From JAMQKA01 sp043951865 (lineage in GTDB: Bacteria > Bacteroidota > Rhodothermia > Balneolales > Balneolaceae), in the NCBI RefSeq assembly GCF_043951865.1, contig NZ_JBINJF010000024.1:1-64000 (forward strand): DNA of 64,000 nt, written 5' to 3'. A program made the translations under genes and the position numbers. The notes beneath the pieces were generated by a model. It had not been told where the DNA came from, made no database searches, and was given only the letters and a program-made list of their open reading frames with translations. Shown one piece after another: positions 30,020-38,439 of this stretch; the stretch's first letter is position 1, and every line of letters starts with the position of its first letter.

Positions 30020-30023
30020 ATGA

Positions 30024-30057
30024 AAAAGGCGTGGCTCCCGCTGGAGCCACGCCTTTT
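30024..30057. terminator. terminator of the first tonB gene (bidirectional)
   Basis: 15-bp perfect stem AAAAGGCGTGGCTCC with GGAGCCACGCCTTTT and a 4-nt loop, with T-runs on both strands. It lies 24 bp after the minus-strand stop of tonB at 30081. Confidence 0.9.
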
Positions 30058-30080
30058 GAAAAGAAATAAGTTGTTAACGG

Positions 30081-30743
30081 TCAGTTCTGAAGTTTAAAGA
30101 CAACCGGCAAGCTGTACTGAACGCGCACGGGGTTTCCACGCTGTCGACCCGGTTCAAATTCAGCCTGTTTTACACAACGGACCGCTTCTTCGTCAGCGCC
30201 CCCGCCAATGCCTCTCGTTACTTGAGGATTTTCAACCTGTCCCTGTTCATTTACGATAAACTGAACAATAACACGGCCTTCAATTCCGGCCTTGCGTGCC
30301 ATTTCTGGATAATTAACACAGCTTTGCAGTGCAGCCAGCCCCCCTTTGAGTTGAGGCATGTTTTCAACTACTACAAAGAAGTCTTCCTCTTCTTCCTCCT
30401 CTTGACCTTCGTCGGGTGGCGGAGGCATTTCAAGCTTGTCCTGCAGGTTCAGGTCGGCGCTAATGTCAAAGTTTTGATCTTCCACTATTTCGTCATTCGG
30501 AACTTCCACGGGTACGGGAGGTCGCGGGGGAGGTGGGGGCTTCTCCTGGTGCTCGGTTTGGGTGATCTCCTCCATTTCAACCACTTCTTGTTCCTCGGTT
30601 AGATCCACATTCTTTTGTTCGCTGCGGAAATCCAGCTTCATGGCTACAATAAAAAGGATCAGTACTACAATTAAGCCACCTTGAAGGAAGACCGTATAAT
30701 ATTTTCTTAAGTCTGATTTTGGTTTTTTGCGTTCGGTACGCAT
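30081..30743 (-). CDS. tonB: energy transducer TonB, paralog 1
   Basis: 220 residues. One transmembrane helix near 18-36, then a proline-rich EKPPPPPRPPVPVEVP linker, an acidic stretch, and the C-terminal TonB domain with MARKAGIEGRVIVQFIVN. It couples the proton gradient to outer-membrane TonB-dependent transporters. It is one of three tandem paralogs with near-identical domain order, each with its own promoter region and terminator. No exbB or exbD is adjacent. Confidence 0.94.
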   Translation of the reverse strand: MRTERKKPKSDLRKYYTVFLQGGLIVVLILFIVAMKLDFRSEQKNVDLTEEQEVVEMEEITQTEHQEKPPPPPRPPVPVEVPNDEIVEDQNFDISADLNLQDKLEMPPPPDEGQEEEEEEDFFVVVENMPQLKGGLAALQSCVNYPEMARKAGIEGRVIVQFIVNEQGQVENPQVTRGIGGGADEEAVRCVKQAEFEPGRQRGNPVRVQYSLPVVFKLQN

Positions 30744-30875
30744 GAGAACCTCCGTTTTCAGGCAATTAAATTATCATTACTTATTAAAGTATTTTATATC
30801 GATCCCAATATATACATTAAGATACATTATATAAACTATGCTGGCAGCGGTGTAGTTCCATCGGTTTTTTTACAT

Positions 30876-30912
30876 AAAAAAAGGTGTGACCGGTTTCAGC
30901 GGCCACACCTTA
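30876..30912 (-). terminator. terminator of the second tonB gene
   Basis: Stem AAGGTGTG/CACACCTT plus CCG/CGG, with a seven-T tract on the minus strand, downstream of the gene ending at 30977. Confidence 0.88.
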
Positions 30913-30976
30913 GGGATTTAAACTCAACTAGGGAATGTTGAGTCAGGGGAAAAATAATGGGAAAGAATTTATTTCA

Positions 30977-31639
30977 TTAAAGGTTGCTTGAAAGACTATA
31001 GATAACTGGCACCGTAAACTGCACACGAACGGGGTTACCACGCTGTTGACCCGGAACGAACTCCGCGTTCTTAACACAGCGAATAGCTTCCTCGTCGGCT
31101 CCGGCTCCGATTCCCCTTACAATCTGGGGATTGTCGACTTTGCCGTTCTCATTAACGATAAACTGCACGATTACCCGGCCTTCAACACCCGCCTGCCGTG
31201 CCATGTCGGGATAATTGACACACTGCTGGATGGAGGCCAGTCCCCCTTTGAGTTCGGGCATCTGTTCAACTACGACAAAGAAGTCTTCGGCATCCTCCTC
31301 CTGGTTTTCAGGGGGGGGAGGAACCTCCAGTTTATCGTGGAAATTGAGATCAGCGTTAATATCGATAGCCTGGTCCTCAACAATTTCGTCGTTGGGGACT
31401 TCCACCGGAACAGGAGGACGGGGGGGGGGAGGTGGTTTTTCAATGTGCTCTGTTTGCACAATTTCCTCCATTTGAACGACCTCTTGTTCTTCTGTGAAGT
31501 CAGCCTGTGCCTGTTTGCCACGAAAATCGATTTTGGTAGCTGCCAGGAACAGGAGCAGTACGATTATAAGTCCGCCCTGGAAAAAGAGCGTGTAATACGT
31601 GCGCAGATCAGCTTTGGGATTTTTACGATCAAGTCGCAT
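30977..31639 (-). CDS. tonB: energy transducer TonB, paralog 2
   Basis: 220 residues, same layout as its neighbours: TM helix near 18-36, EKPPPPPRPPVPVEVPNDEI linker, acidic middle with DFFVVVEQMPELKGG, and C-terminal MARQAGVEGRVIVQFIVN. The last residues (VIYSLSSNL) differ from the VVFKLQN end of paralogs 1 and 3. Its upstream region is long and AT-rich with two TAATATTAA motifs, suggesting its own regulation. Confidence 0.94.
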   Translation of the reverse strand: MRLDRKNPKADLRTYYTLFFQGGLIIVLLLFLAATKIDFRGKQAQADFTEEQEVVQMEEIVQTEHIEKPPPPPRPPVPVEVPNDEIVEDQAIDINADLNFHDKLEVPPPPENQEEDAEDFFVVVEQMPELKGGLASIQQCVNYPDMARQAGVEGRVIVQFIVNENGKVDNPQIVRGIGAGADEEAIRCVKNAEFVPGQQRGNPVRVQFTVPVIYSLSSNL

Positions 31640-32045
31640 GGGATGATAACGTTTGTTGGGATTGAGATTGAATGATTGTGATTCTGGTTGTTATTTAGCA
31701 GTTCTGCCTTAACAGAACTGGAACTAATTTATTTTAGTTAAAACAGAAAGTCAACTAATAATATTAATTTAATATTAATATTTGGTTAATTGTTTAATTC
31801 GAAAAGTTAATATTGGCTTATTTGTAATAAAAGTCTAATAGCTATTTGGTATCCGGTTCATAAAGATCTTCTATCAACCATTGTCAGTTATTATGAGTCT
31901 GATTCATTAGGTCCTCAAATGAATTGCCAAAGAAAAGCATTGAATATAAATTTCTTGTGAAGAGCGGCAGGGAGAGAAGTTTCTTAATCTTTAGTTAATA
32001 TTGGGAGGGAAAAAACGAAATTAAGAAAGGGGAAAGGAGAAAAAG
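31640..32045. other. AT-rich intergenic region upstream of tonB paralog 2
   Basis: About 400 bp without a gene. It holds two direct copies of TAATATTAA at 31759-31767 and 31770-31778, an operator-like arrangement 120-140 bp from the tonB start. Nothing else recognised. Confidence 0.4.
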
Positions 32046-32046
32046 G

Positions 32047-32076
32047 AGAGTGCAGCAGTCGATACTGCTGCACTCT
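32047..32076 (-). terminator. terminator of the third tonB gene
   Basis: 12-bp perfect stem AGAGTGCAGCAG/CTGCTGCACTCT, 6-nt loop, followed on the minus strand by a CCTTTTTCT tract, 12 bp after the gene stop. Confidence 0.85.
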
Positions 32077-32088
32077 TTGTAGGTCGAA

Positions 32089-32745
32089 CTAGTTTTGAAG
32101 CTTGAAAACGATCGGCAGGCTGTACTGAACGCGTACAGGATTTCCCCGCTGTCTTCCGGGCTGGAAGCGTGCTTCTTTTACCGCTCGCAAAGCCTCTTCG
32201 TCGCATCCACCGCCAATACCGCGTACAACACGGGGATCTTCCACTCGGCCCTCTTCATTCACGATAAACTGAATGATAACACGGCCTTCAATTCCGGCCT
32301 TACGTGCCATTTCCGGGTAACGTACTTTCTGTTGGAGTCCTGCAAGTCCACCGATAAGCTCGGGCATGTTCTCAACCACAACGAAGAAATCTTCTTCCTC
32401 TTCTTCCTCTTGGTCGGGTGGCGGAGGAGGCATGTCAAGGGGAGCATCCAGGTCCAGCTCCGCATTCAGGTCAATAACCTGATCCTCAAGCACCTCGTCA
32501 TTGGGAACCTCAACGGGCACCGGCGGGCGGGGAGGGGGTGGTGGCTTTTCAATTTGTTTGGTTTGTATCACTTCTTCCATCTCTACAATTTCCTGTTCCT
32601 CGGTTAAGTCAACGTCTTTAACTTCTGAACGGAAATCGATCTTGACGGCCGCAATACTTGCGACAAGTGTTATTATAAGGCCAATTTCAAGAAATACGGT
32701 ATAGTACTTCTTCAAATCAGCATTCGGGTTTTTTCTGTTAGACAT
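32089..32745 (-). CDS. tonB: energy transducer TonB, paralog 3
   Basis: 218 residues. TM helix near 18-36, then EKPPPPPRPPVPVEVPNDEV, acidic EEEEEEDFFVVVENMPEL, and C-terminal GRVIIQFIVNEEGRVEDP. It is closest by eye to paralog 1 (same VFKLQN end). All three lack the binding-protein genes usual near TonB clusters, so their transporter partners are unknown. It is the first of the set in transcription order. Confidence 0.94.
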   Translation of the reverse strand: MSNRKNPNADLKKYYTVFLEIGLIITLVASIAAVKIDFRSEVKDVDLTEEQEIVEMEEVIQTKQIEKPPPPPRPPVPVEVPNDEVLEDQVIDLNAELDLDAPLDMPPPPPDQEEEEEEDFFVVVENMPELIGGLAGLQQKVRYPEMARKAGIEGRVIIQFIVNEEGRVEDPRVVRGIGGGCDEEALRAVKEARFQPGRQRGNPVRVQYSLPIVFKLQN

Positions 32746-32875
32746 GGTAATTCAAACGTTAGGGTTACTGCTGACTAGTAAAAGTCCTTCAAGATATCAA
32801 AATTTGAATTCCATGCAAGTTGAATTGCAATAAATTTTAATTCCGGTCAACTTTTGTGCAGAAACTGAGGTATGG

Positions 32876-33271
32876 TCAGCTACCTGACGAGGGGCCCCAA
32901 ATTTTAAGAAGCAAGACAGCCCCGATGGCGCCGAGCGCGTCAAAACAGAAATCAAGAATATTGCCGTGACGGTTGACGGGCAGGAGGTATTGCAAAATCT
33001 CGATAACCCCACCGAAGAGGACACCGACTGAAAAAATTTTCCACAGATTTACATTTTGCGGGTACTTTACCATGCTGTAGAGACCTATCAGGAAGGTCCA
33101 CGAACCGAAAAGCAGCAAGTGACCGATTTTGTCGTATGACCAGATGGTGCTTTTTGAAAGGTAGTCAGCAGGAATTAAGGTAAGAAGGAGAGCTGCAATG
33201 GTCATTCCGGTGATACAGAAAAGCAGCAGCGTGGGGTGCTTGCTGAAATAGCGAGTTAGAAATTTAATCAT
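32876..33271 (-). CDS. VanZ-like membrane protein
   Basis: 131 residues with four hydrophobic segments and YDKIGHLLLFGSWTFLIGL, then GGVIEILQYLLP, the core of the VanZ-like family. The family takes its name from a teicoplanin-resistance protein, but most members have no known role. It overlaps nnr by 4 bp (ATGA) and is the last gene of the proS operon. Confidence 0.85.
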   Translation of the reverse strand: MIKFLTRYFSKHPTLLLFCITGMTIAALLLTLIPADYLSKSTIWSYDKIGHLLLFGSWTFLIGLYSMVKYPQNVNLWKIFSVGVLFGGVIEILQYLLPVNRHGNILDFCFDALGAIGAVLLLKIWGPSSGS

Positions 33272-34806
33272 ATCAGATCGTTGGGCTCGAGGAATCGATT
33301 CTTTTTATTGGATGATTTCTTTTTTTCATAGCCGTGCAGAAGTCCCAAAGCAGCACTTTTAGCGGGTGGATTTCCCAGGGACCAGTAAGCCCCGATCTTG
33401 CCTGCAAGAATGTCGCCAAAACCGGCGCGGGCAAATACACGGGTATCGTAACGGGTTAAAAGGCATTTGCCGGATGGTGTTCCAATAACAGAAGGAAAAC
33501 CTTTAGAAACAACAGTAATATTTTTTGTGGAGCTGATTTCTCGTACGGTCTCAAGCCGCTCGCCTCCGTCATCAAATGATGAGGACGACAGCTTGGCGAG
33601 CTCCCCGGGATGAGGCGTTAAAATCCACGAAGCCTGGTCGGGCTTCTGCCAGTTTTGTTGCTGCCCCAGGCACCACAAGCCGTCGGCATCGATCAGCAGG
33701 CGCCCAGTAAACTGTTCAAAAAAAGCGGTGGAAAATTGCAGCGTGGACGGCGCTCTCCCGATGCCGGGTCCGAATAGCACATTTCCGGGTTTCTCATCGA
33801 TTATCTGAATCACGCTGTCCAGTTGCTCGATGCTCAACGAAGTGTCGTCGGGAGTACCTACCGGCTTTTTGATGATTTGCGGAAGCGTATGCTCAAAAAC
33901 CGGAAGGATGCCCCGGGGACAGATAATAATGACCGCTCCCACTCCTGCCGCCCACGCACTTCGGGCGGAGAGGATGGCTGCCCCGGTCAACCCTTCGGAC
34001 CCGGCAATCAGGTAGAGTGCCCCGGCGTCATATTTGTGTTTTGCAGGCGGGTACTCAGGTTCGTTAACCCACGAACGGTCCAACAAAAAATTGTTGCAGG
34101 TTTTTAAATAATTGGGGAAGGGAAGCTCGCAAAGATCGATCTCCCCGGTGCAACTGTATCCATCCTCGAGATAAAATCCCAGCTTTTGGCTGCCAAAGGT
34201 GTAAGTTGTGCTGGCCTGTATAGCCATTCCCATTATCTGTCCGGTGTTGGCATGCAGCCCGGTGGGAATGTCGATACTGTATATGGGGCGATCCACCTCG
34301 TTTGCCCACGCCACGGCTTTGGCGTAGTCGCCCCGCAGTTCACTGTTGAGTCCCGTTCCCAGCATGCCGTCAACTATGAAATCCAGTTCAGCAAGCCCGG
34401 ATTTTTTGAATTGGGGCCAGCCATTAATGATGGTTACCGGTGCGGAGGTGGAATCATGTTCTGCAATTTTCCGTAGGAGCTCGAGGTTTTGTTCGGTGTC
34501 GTCAGAAAGCTCTTCGGTTCCGTTTATAAAAAGTAGAGTGGCTGCATGCCCGTGTTGAATCAGATAGCGTGCAACGACCAGGGCATCGCCTGCATTGTTG
34601 CCTTTGCCGCATAGATAAAGGCCGTGAGCATTGGCTGGCAGTTCGTCAAGCAGACGCTTGGCCGCAGAACTGCCGGCAACCTCCATCAGGGTAAATCCAT
34701 CGATACCGAACTGCTCAATCGTAGCCTTGTCCATCTGTTGAGACTGCTCAGCCGTTGACAGGTAAAAGGGATGGGGAGGGAGCGTTGCCTTCATAACGGT
34801 TGCCAA
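33268..34806 (-). CDS. nnr: bifunctional NAD(P)H-hydrate repair enzyme
   Basis: 512 residues joining an epimerase domain (about 1-215; YLCGKGNNAGDALVVARYL) and an ADP/ATP-dependent dehydratase domain (about 235-500; NVLFGPGIGR, and AGFGDILAG with the catalytic Asp). It repairs hydrated NAD(P)H. The fused form is usual in bacteria. It overlaps vanZ by 4 bp and the PAP2 gene by 16 bp, so the operon is tightly packed. Confidence 0.95.
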   Translation of the reverse strand: MATVMKATLPPHPFYLSTAEQSQQMDKATIEQFGIDGFTLMEVAGSSAAKRLLDELPANAHGLYLCGKGNNAGDALVVARYLIQHGHAATLLFINGTEELSDDTEQNLELLRKIAEHDSTSAPVTIINGWPQFKKSGLAELDFIVDGMLGTGLNSELRGDYAKAVAWANEVDRPIYSIDIPTGLHANTGQIMGMAIQASTTYTFGSQKLGFYLEDGYSCTGEIDLCELPFPNYLKTCNNFLLDRSWVNEPEYPPAKHKYDAGALYLIAGSEGLTGAAILSARSAWAAGVGAVIIICPRGILPVFEHTLPQIIKKPVGTPDDTSLSIEQLDSVIQIIDEKPGNVLFGPGIGRAPSTLQFSTAFFEQFTGRLLIDADGLWCLGQQQNWQKPDQASWILTPHPGELAKLSSSSFDDGGERLETVREISSTKNITVVSKGFPSVIGTPSGKCLLTRYDTRVFARAGFGDILAGKIGAYWSLGNPPAKSAALGLLHGYEKKKSSNKKNRFLEPNDLI

Positions 34807-35459
34807 AAATAAAAGATTAAAAGGATTTCAATGGAGGTAAAGATGATACCCGCGGCAGCACCGCCGATGAGTTCGGGGATGGTATGGATATCCAGGTGGA
34901 AGCGAGACCACATCATCACCGGTAAAAGTATTAAAAGCATACTTAAGGAAAAAACAACTGCCATGGATTCCGAAACGCCCATCTTCCAAAAATAGAAGAA
35001 CAGCAGGATGATGCCTCCACTGGCGATCGAGGCGGCATGGATACTCACCTTCCACCTGCGGTTCAGCAGATAACCAATAATGGGATTGATGAGAAATACC
35101 CAAGAAATAAGCGTAAGAAACGGCCTGTGAAGGTAGAAATAGATTCCGAGGATCAGGCTCCCGATCGATGAACTGGCAATGCCGAGCAGGTAGAGCTGGT
35201 TTCTTGACTCCCGGCGCGGCAGATCCAGAGATTCTATTTTGCCCACCTTCAGCATTGAGAGGGCTGCGAGCAGGGGGACGACCGTATAAAAAAGCAGTGA
35301 CAGGCCGGTGAGCCAGCCCAGTTCAGCAGGCGAAATCCCGTTGTACACTCCCACCAGGATAAAAACAAACGGTGGAATAAAAAGCGGGTTTGCCAAGTCG
35401 GAAATCCACCGTGCAAATTTTTTAACATGGGGAGAATACACTCCTTGAGATGGCATCAC
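34791..35459 (-). CDS. PAP2-like membrane phosphatase family protein
   Basis: 222 residues with six hydrophobic segments. Patterns KVSIHAASIASGG and HTIPELIGGAAAG match the last two motifs of PAP2-type membrane phosphatases as found in Bacteroidota; the classical first motif KxxxxxxRP is not clear, so catalysis is uncertain. It sits 25 bp downstream of proS and overlaps nnr. Confidence 0.7.
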   Translation of the reverse strand: MMPSQGVYSPHVKKFARWISDLANPLFIPPFVFILVGVYNGISPAELGWLTGLSLLFYTVVPLLAALSMLKVGKIESLDLPRRESRNQLYLLGIASSSIGSLILGIYFYLHRPFLTLISWVFLINPIIGYLLNRRWKVSIHAASIASGGIILLFFYFWKMGVSESMAVVFSLSMLLILLPVMMWSRFHLDIHTIPELIGGAAAGIIFTSIEILLIFYFWQPL

Positions 35460-35484
35460 GTTCTGTCGGATAATTTATGAGAAA

Positions 35485-36951
35485 TCAGTAGGCGCGGGCA
35501 AAAAGGACCCGTTGTTCGGAGGGGGCCCCGGTTACCATGCATGTACCGGACTCACCCTCTTCCAGGGGAATACAACGGATTGTGGCCTTGGTTTCTTCTT
35601 TAATTTTTTCTTCGGTCTCAGCCGTTCCATCCCAGTGGGCATAGATAAATCCGCCTTGCTCATCCAGCACCTCTTTGAACTTATCGTAGGAGTCGACTGT
35701 GGTCGTTTTGTTATCTCGCCGTTCTTTGGCGGCGTTGTAGAGATCTTGCTGGATCTGGTCGAGCAGGTTGTCAATGCGTTCTCCCAGTCCTTCCCGCTCG
35801 ACGATATTTTTATCCAGGGTATCGCGGCGGGCCAGTTCCACATTATTGTTCTTAAGATCTCTGGGACCCACGGCAATGCGCAACGGAATGCCTGCTGTCT
35901 CATGCTCATTGAATTTCCAGCCGGGGTTGTAGTTCTCCCGGTCATCGAGCTTTACACTAATGTCGAGATCGTCAAGTTCATTCCGGATGGAATCGGCATA
36001 CTCCAGCATCTCCGCTTTTTGCTCGTCATTTCTCCAAATAGGTACAATCACCACCTGGGTAGGAGCAAGCCTGGGCGGGATAACAAGCCCCTGATCGTCA
36101 GAGTGGGTCATGATAAGCCCCCCGATCAGTCGTGTTGAGACGCCCCAGCTGGTAGCCCACACGTATTTGTGCTCACCATCCTTGTCCTGGAACTTTACAT
36201 CAAATGCTTTGGCAAAATTTTGCCCCAGAAAGTGAGAGGTCCCCGCCTGCAGGGCCTTGTCATCCTGCATCAGGGCCTCAATACAATAGGTCTCCACCGC
36301 ACCGGCAAACCGTTCGGATTCGGTTTTCACCCCTTTAATGACCGGCATCCCCATAAAATCTTCGGCAAAGGTGCGGTATACTTCCAGCATCCGTTCGGTT
36401 TCTTCGATCGCCTCTTGTTGAGTGGCGTGCGCGGTATGTCCCTCCTGCCACAGAAATTCCATCGTGCGCAGGAACAGGCGCGTGCGCATCTCCCACCGAA
36501 CAACATTGGCCCACTGGTTGATGAGGATTGGCAGATCGCGATAGGATTGAATCCAGTTCCTGTAGGAATCCCAAATAATGGTTTCGGAGGTGGGGCGCAC
36601 GATCAGTTCCTCTTCAAGTTTGGAGTCAGGATCCACTTCCACCCCGCCGTTGGTGCTTTGGAGACGGCTATGCGTCACCACAGCGCACTCTTTGGCAAAA
36701 CCCTCAACATGCTGGGCTTCTTTGGAAAGAAACGATTTTGGAATAAAAAGGGGGAAGTAGGCGTTCTCATGACCGGTATCTTTGAACATGGTATCCAGGG
36801 CCTGCTTCATGTTTTCCCACAATGCAAAACCGTTGGGGCGGATCACCATCGATCCACGCACAGGGGAATGATCGGCGAGCCTGGCTTCCCGGATTACATC
36901 TTGATACCATTGTGAATAATCTTCATCTCTGTTTGTGATCTTCTTAGCCAT
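35485..36951 (-). CDS. proS: prolyl-tRNA synthetase (eukaryote/archaea-like type)
   Basis: 488 residues starting MAKKITNRDEDYSQWYQDV. Class II motifs include GSMVIRPNGFALWENMK, LIVRPTSETIIWDSY and WEMRTRLFLRTMEFLWQEGH, and the protein has the short C-terminal zinc-type extension end (VLFARAY), without the bacterial editing insertion. This is the type found in many Bacteroidota. I chose ATG 36951; a TTG at 36966 would add five residues. It leads an operon with PAP2, nnr and vanZ. Confidence 0.96.
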   Translation of the reverse strand: MAKKITNRDEDYSQWYQDVIREARLADHSPVRGSMVIRPNGFALWENMKQALDTMFKDTGHENAYFPLFIPKSFLSKEAQHVEGFAKECAVVTHSRLQSTNGGVEVDPDSKLEEELIVRPTSETIIWDSYRNWIQSYRDLPILINQWANVVRWEMRTRLFLRTMEFLWQEGHTAHATQQEAIEETERMLEVYRTFAEDFMGMPVIKGVKTESERFAGAVETYCIEALMQDDKALQAGTSHFLGQNFAKAFDVKFQDKDGEHKYVWATSWGVSTRLIGGLIMTHSDDQGLVIPPRLAPTQVVIVPIWRNDEQKAEMLEYADSIRNELDDLDISVKLDDRENYNPGWKFNEHETAGIPLRIAVGPRDLKNNNVELARRDTLDKNIVEREGLGERIDNLLDQIQQDLYNAAKERRDNKTTTVDSYDKFKEVLDEQGGFIYAHWDGTAETEEKIKEETKATIRCIPLEEGESGTCMVTGAPSEQRVLFARAY

Positions 36952-37199
36952 GAGTGACGCTGTCAAATACTATGTTAAAGTTGCTGTTCTCGTAAGAGCG
37001 CTAAAATAACGCGAAAAACAAGAGGGGGCAATGGGTTATTGGATACTTGTTGCTGGTTATGTGTGAGAAGCAGGTAACATCCATTTGTAGTTTCGAATTG
37101 GCTGAGACATTATTAATGAACACGCCCCAAATTTCATGTTCCATGATAAGGAAGTATGAAAAAGTAATATTATGGATTTAAAATTGTTTCTATAAATCG

Positions 37200-37207
37200 T
37201 ATATTTG
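37200..37207 (+). promoter_or_regulatory. -7 box upstream of tRNA-Met
   Basis: TATATTTG, identical to the -7 box of tRNA-Thr, about 130 bp before tRNA-Met. A matching TTG lies only 13 bp upstream, which is short, so the -33 part is uncertain. Confidence 0.45.
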
Positions 37208-37274
37208 GCAACTCTTGATAGGAACGGCTCTTAGGCCGCAGGAATATGAGAGAATAACTGTTGAAGTTATAGGA

Positions 37275-37320
37275 GGTTATTGGCAGCCGGTACCTGGCAC
37301 AACCCAAAGAACCAATAACC
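37275..37320 (+). promoter_or_regulatory. leader hairpin before tRNA-Met
   Basis: A 9-bp perfect inverted repeat, GGTTATTGG (37275-37283) and CCAATAACC (37312-37320), flanks a 28-nt loop, 14 bp before the tRNA. It would fold in the pre-tRNA leader. Confidence 0.45.
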
Positions 37321-37334
37321 GCGAAGCCAGATTT

Positions 37335-37408
37335 GGCGTGGTAGCTCAGTTGGTGAGAGCGTCGGATTCATAACCCGGAGGTCGGCGGTTCGATTCCGCC
37401 CCACGCTA
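37335..37408 (+). tRNA. tRNA-Met (CAT), elongator-like
   Basis: Acceptor GGCGTGG with CCACGCT (first pair G-U), D arm GCTC/GAGC, anticodon loop TTCATAA with CAT, T arm GGCGG/CCGCC. It lacks the three G-C pairs of an initiator anticodon stem. A CAT-anticodon tRNA could also be tRNA-Ile2 after lysidine modification; Met is the simpler call. Confidence 0.9.
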
Positions 37409-37627
37409 CTACTTTTATGCACTTCGCTTTATTCGTCCCGCTTCCGGAGGACATTCCAGTTAAATGCAGTATCTGGCCTTTCAGGTGAGTTTTAAATGGG
37501 AATATCTGCTACTTGCCATTTATTTGCGGGAGTCACGGGGCAAGATGGTTTTTCTCATTTGATCGGTTTACAGGGAGTGGAATAGGCGGTTGTCCTAACG
37601 ATAGCAAGTTGATTTTTTCCGGGAGAC
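37409..37627. other. intergenic region after tRNA-Met
   Basis: Nothing recognised beyond non-coding sequence up to the first RNA-like repeat. Confidence 0.3.
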
Positions 37628-37790
37628 AAAAAAATTAGCAGCCCTCCAATCAAGGACGACTGCTAAATATCATCTACAGACGGCTATTACCCCATTTGCA
37701 CTCCTAACATAATCGGCAGATGGGGACCCATCAATAGATAAAAAATCGTAAATTTATATACGTAAAACTATGTATGTAAAAAGAGTTTTA
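37628..37790 (-). ncRNA. RNA-like repeat R1 with terminator (putative sRNA)
   Basis: Read on the minus strand, an AT-rich region with TTTTACGTAT is followed by about 90 nt, a hairpin TTAGCAG/CTGCTAA and seven T residues (37628-37634), a typical Rho-independent end. The same block recurs at 38269-38424 with near-identical sequence and at 37971-38105 with divergence. No ORF is conserved. Expression is untested. Confidence 0.5.
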
Positions 37791-37970
37791 TAAATAAATG
37801 AAGTAATAATTTTAGATATCCAAAAGGAATTAATAGTATAAGTTATTATGATTAAATATCTGTTTTTTAATTAATTACTTATAATCATTTTACTTTGTTG
37901 AAGGGGCCGATACTTCTACTATGGATATCCACGATGGGATGGGTGAGGAGTTTTGCAGGGCGTGCATAGA

Positions 37971-38105
37971 ATTAGCAGCCCCCCGGTCAAGAGTGGCTGC
38001 TAAATGTCATCTACAGGCGATCAGTATCCTAGTTGTGTATACGAACATACATGCAATTGGAAAGGTCATCAATCGAAAAAAAGGCGTAATTTGGTACGTG
38101 AAAGT
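37971..38105 (-). repeat. RNA-like repeat R2, diverged copy
   Basis: Keeps TTAGCAGCC with GGCTGCTAA (the stem is extended by a compensating change), ATCTACAG and CATCAAT blocks, but the T-run has decayed. It may be an inactive or altered copy. Confidence 0.5.
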
Positions 38106-38268
38106 TTGTACTCCGACACCGGAATTAGGTTGAAAGAGATGGCAGCCGCGATGCGTTCACTCAAGTTGTTGTGGCTGGATATCGAACAGCCCTAACTATT
38201 GAATCGAGAACCAAGCCCTGCGAGTGGAGCAAATTGAAAGCTTGTATTCCTCGTTTTAAGGCAGGTAC

Positions 38269-38424
38269 AAAAAAATTAGCAGCCCTCCAATCAAGGATGG
38301 ACTGCTAAATATCATCTACAGACGGCTATTACCCCATTTGCACTACTAACATAATCTACACAGCGACACGCATCAATAGATAAAAGGCCGTATTTTGGAT
38401 ACGTAAAATTACGTATTTATGTAA
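38269..38424 (-). ncRNA. RNA-like repeat R3 with terminator (putative sRNA)
   Basis: The copy closest to the response regulator stop (38440). The hairpin TTAGCAG/CTGCTAA plus inner CCCTCC/GGATGG, then seven T residues on the minus strand (38269-38275). The block ATCTACAGACGGCTATTACC is identical to R1. A TACGTAAAA-type AT-rich part lies at the upstream end. It could also be transcribed as the 3' extension of the regulator mRNA. Confidence 0.5.
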
Positions 38425-38439
38425 AAAAACAGTTCTCTG

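Noticed and set aside
36169..36915. Plus-strand ORF opposite proS
   Set aside because: Antisense shadow of proS with no recognisable protein.
37628..38424. CRISPR array
   Set aside because: Three copies spaced by 180-300 bp with long, imperfect repeats; no short regular spacers and no cas genes.
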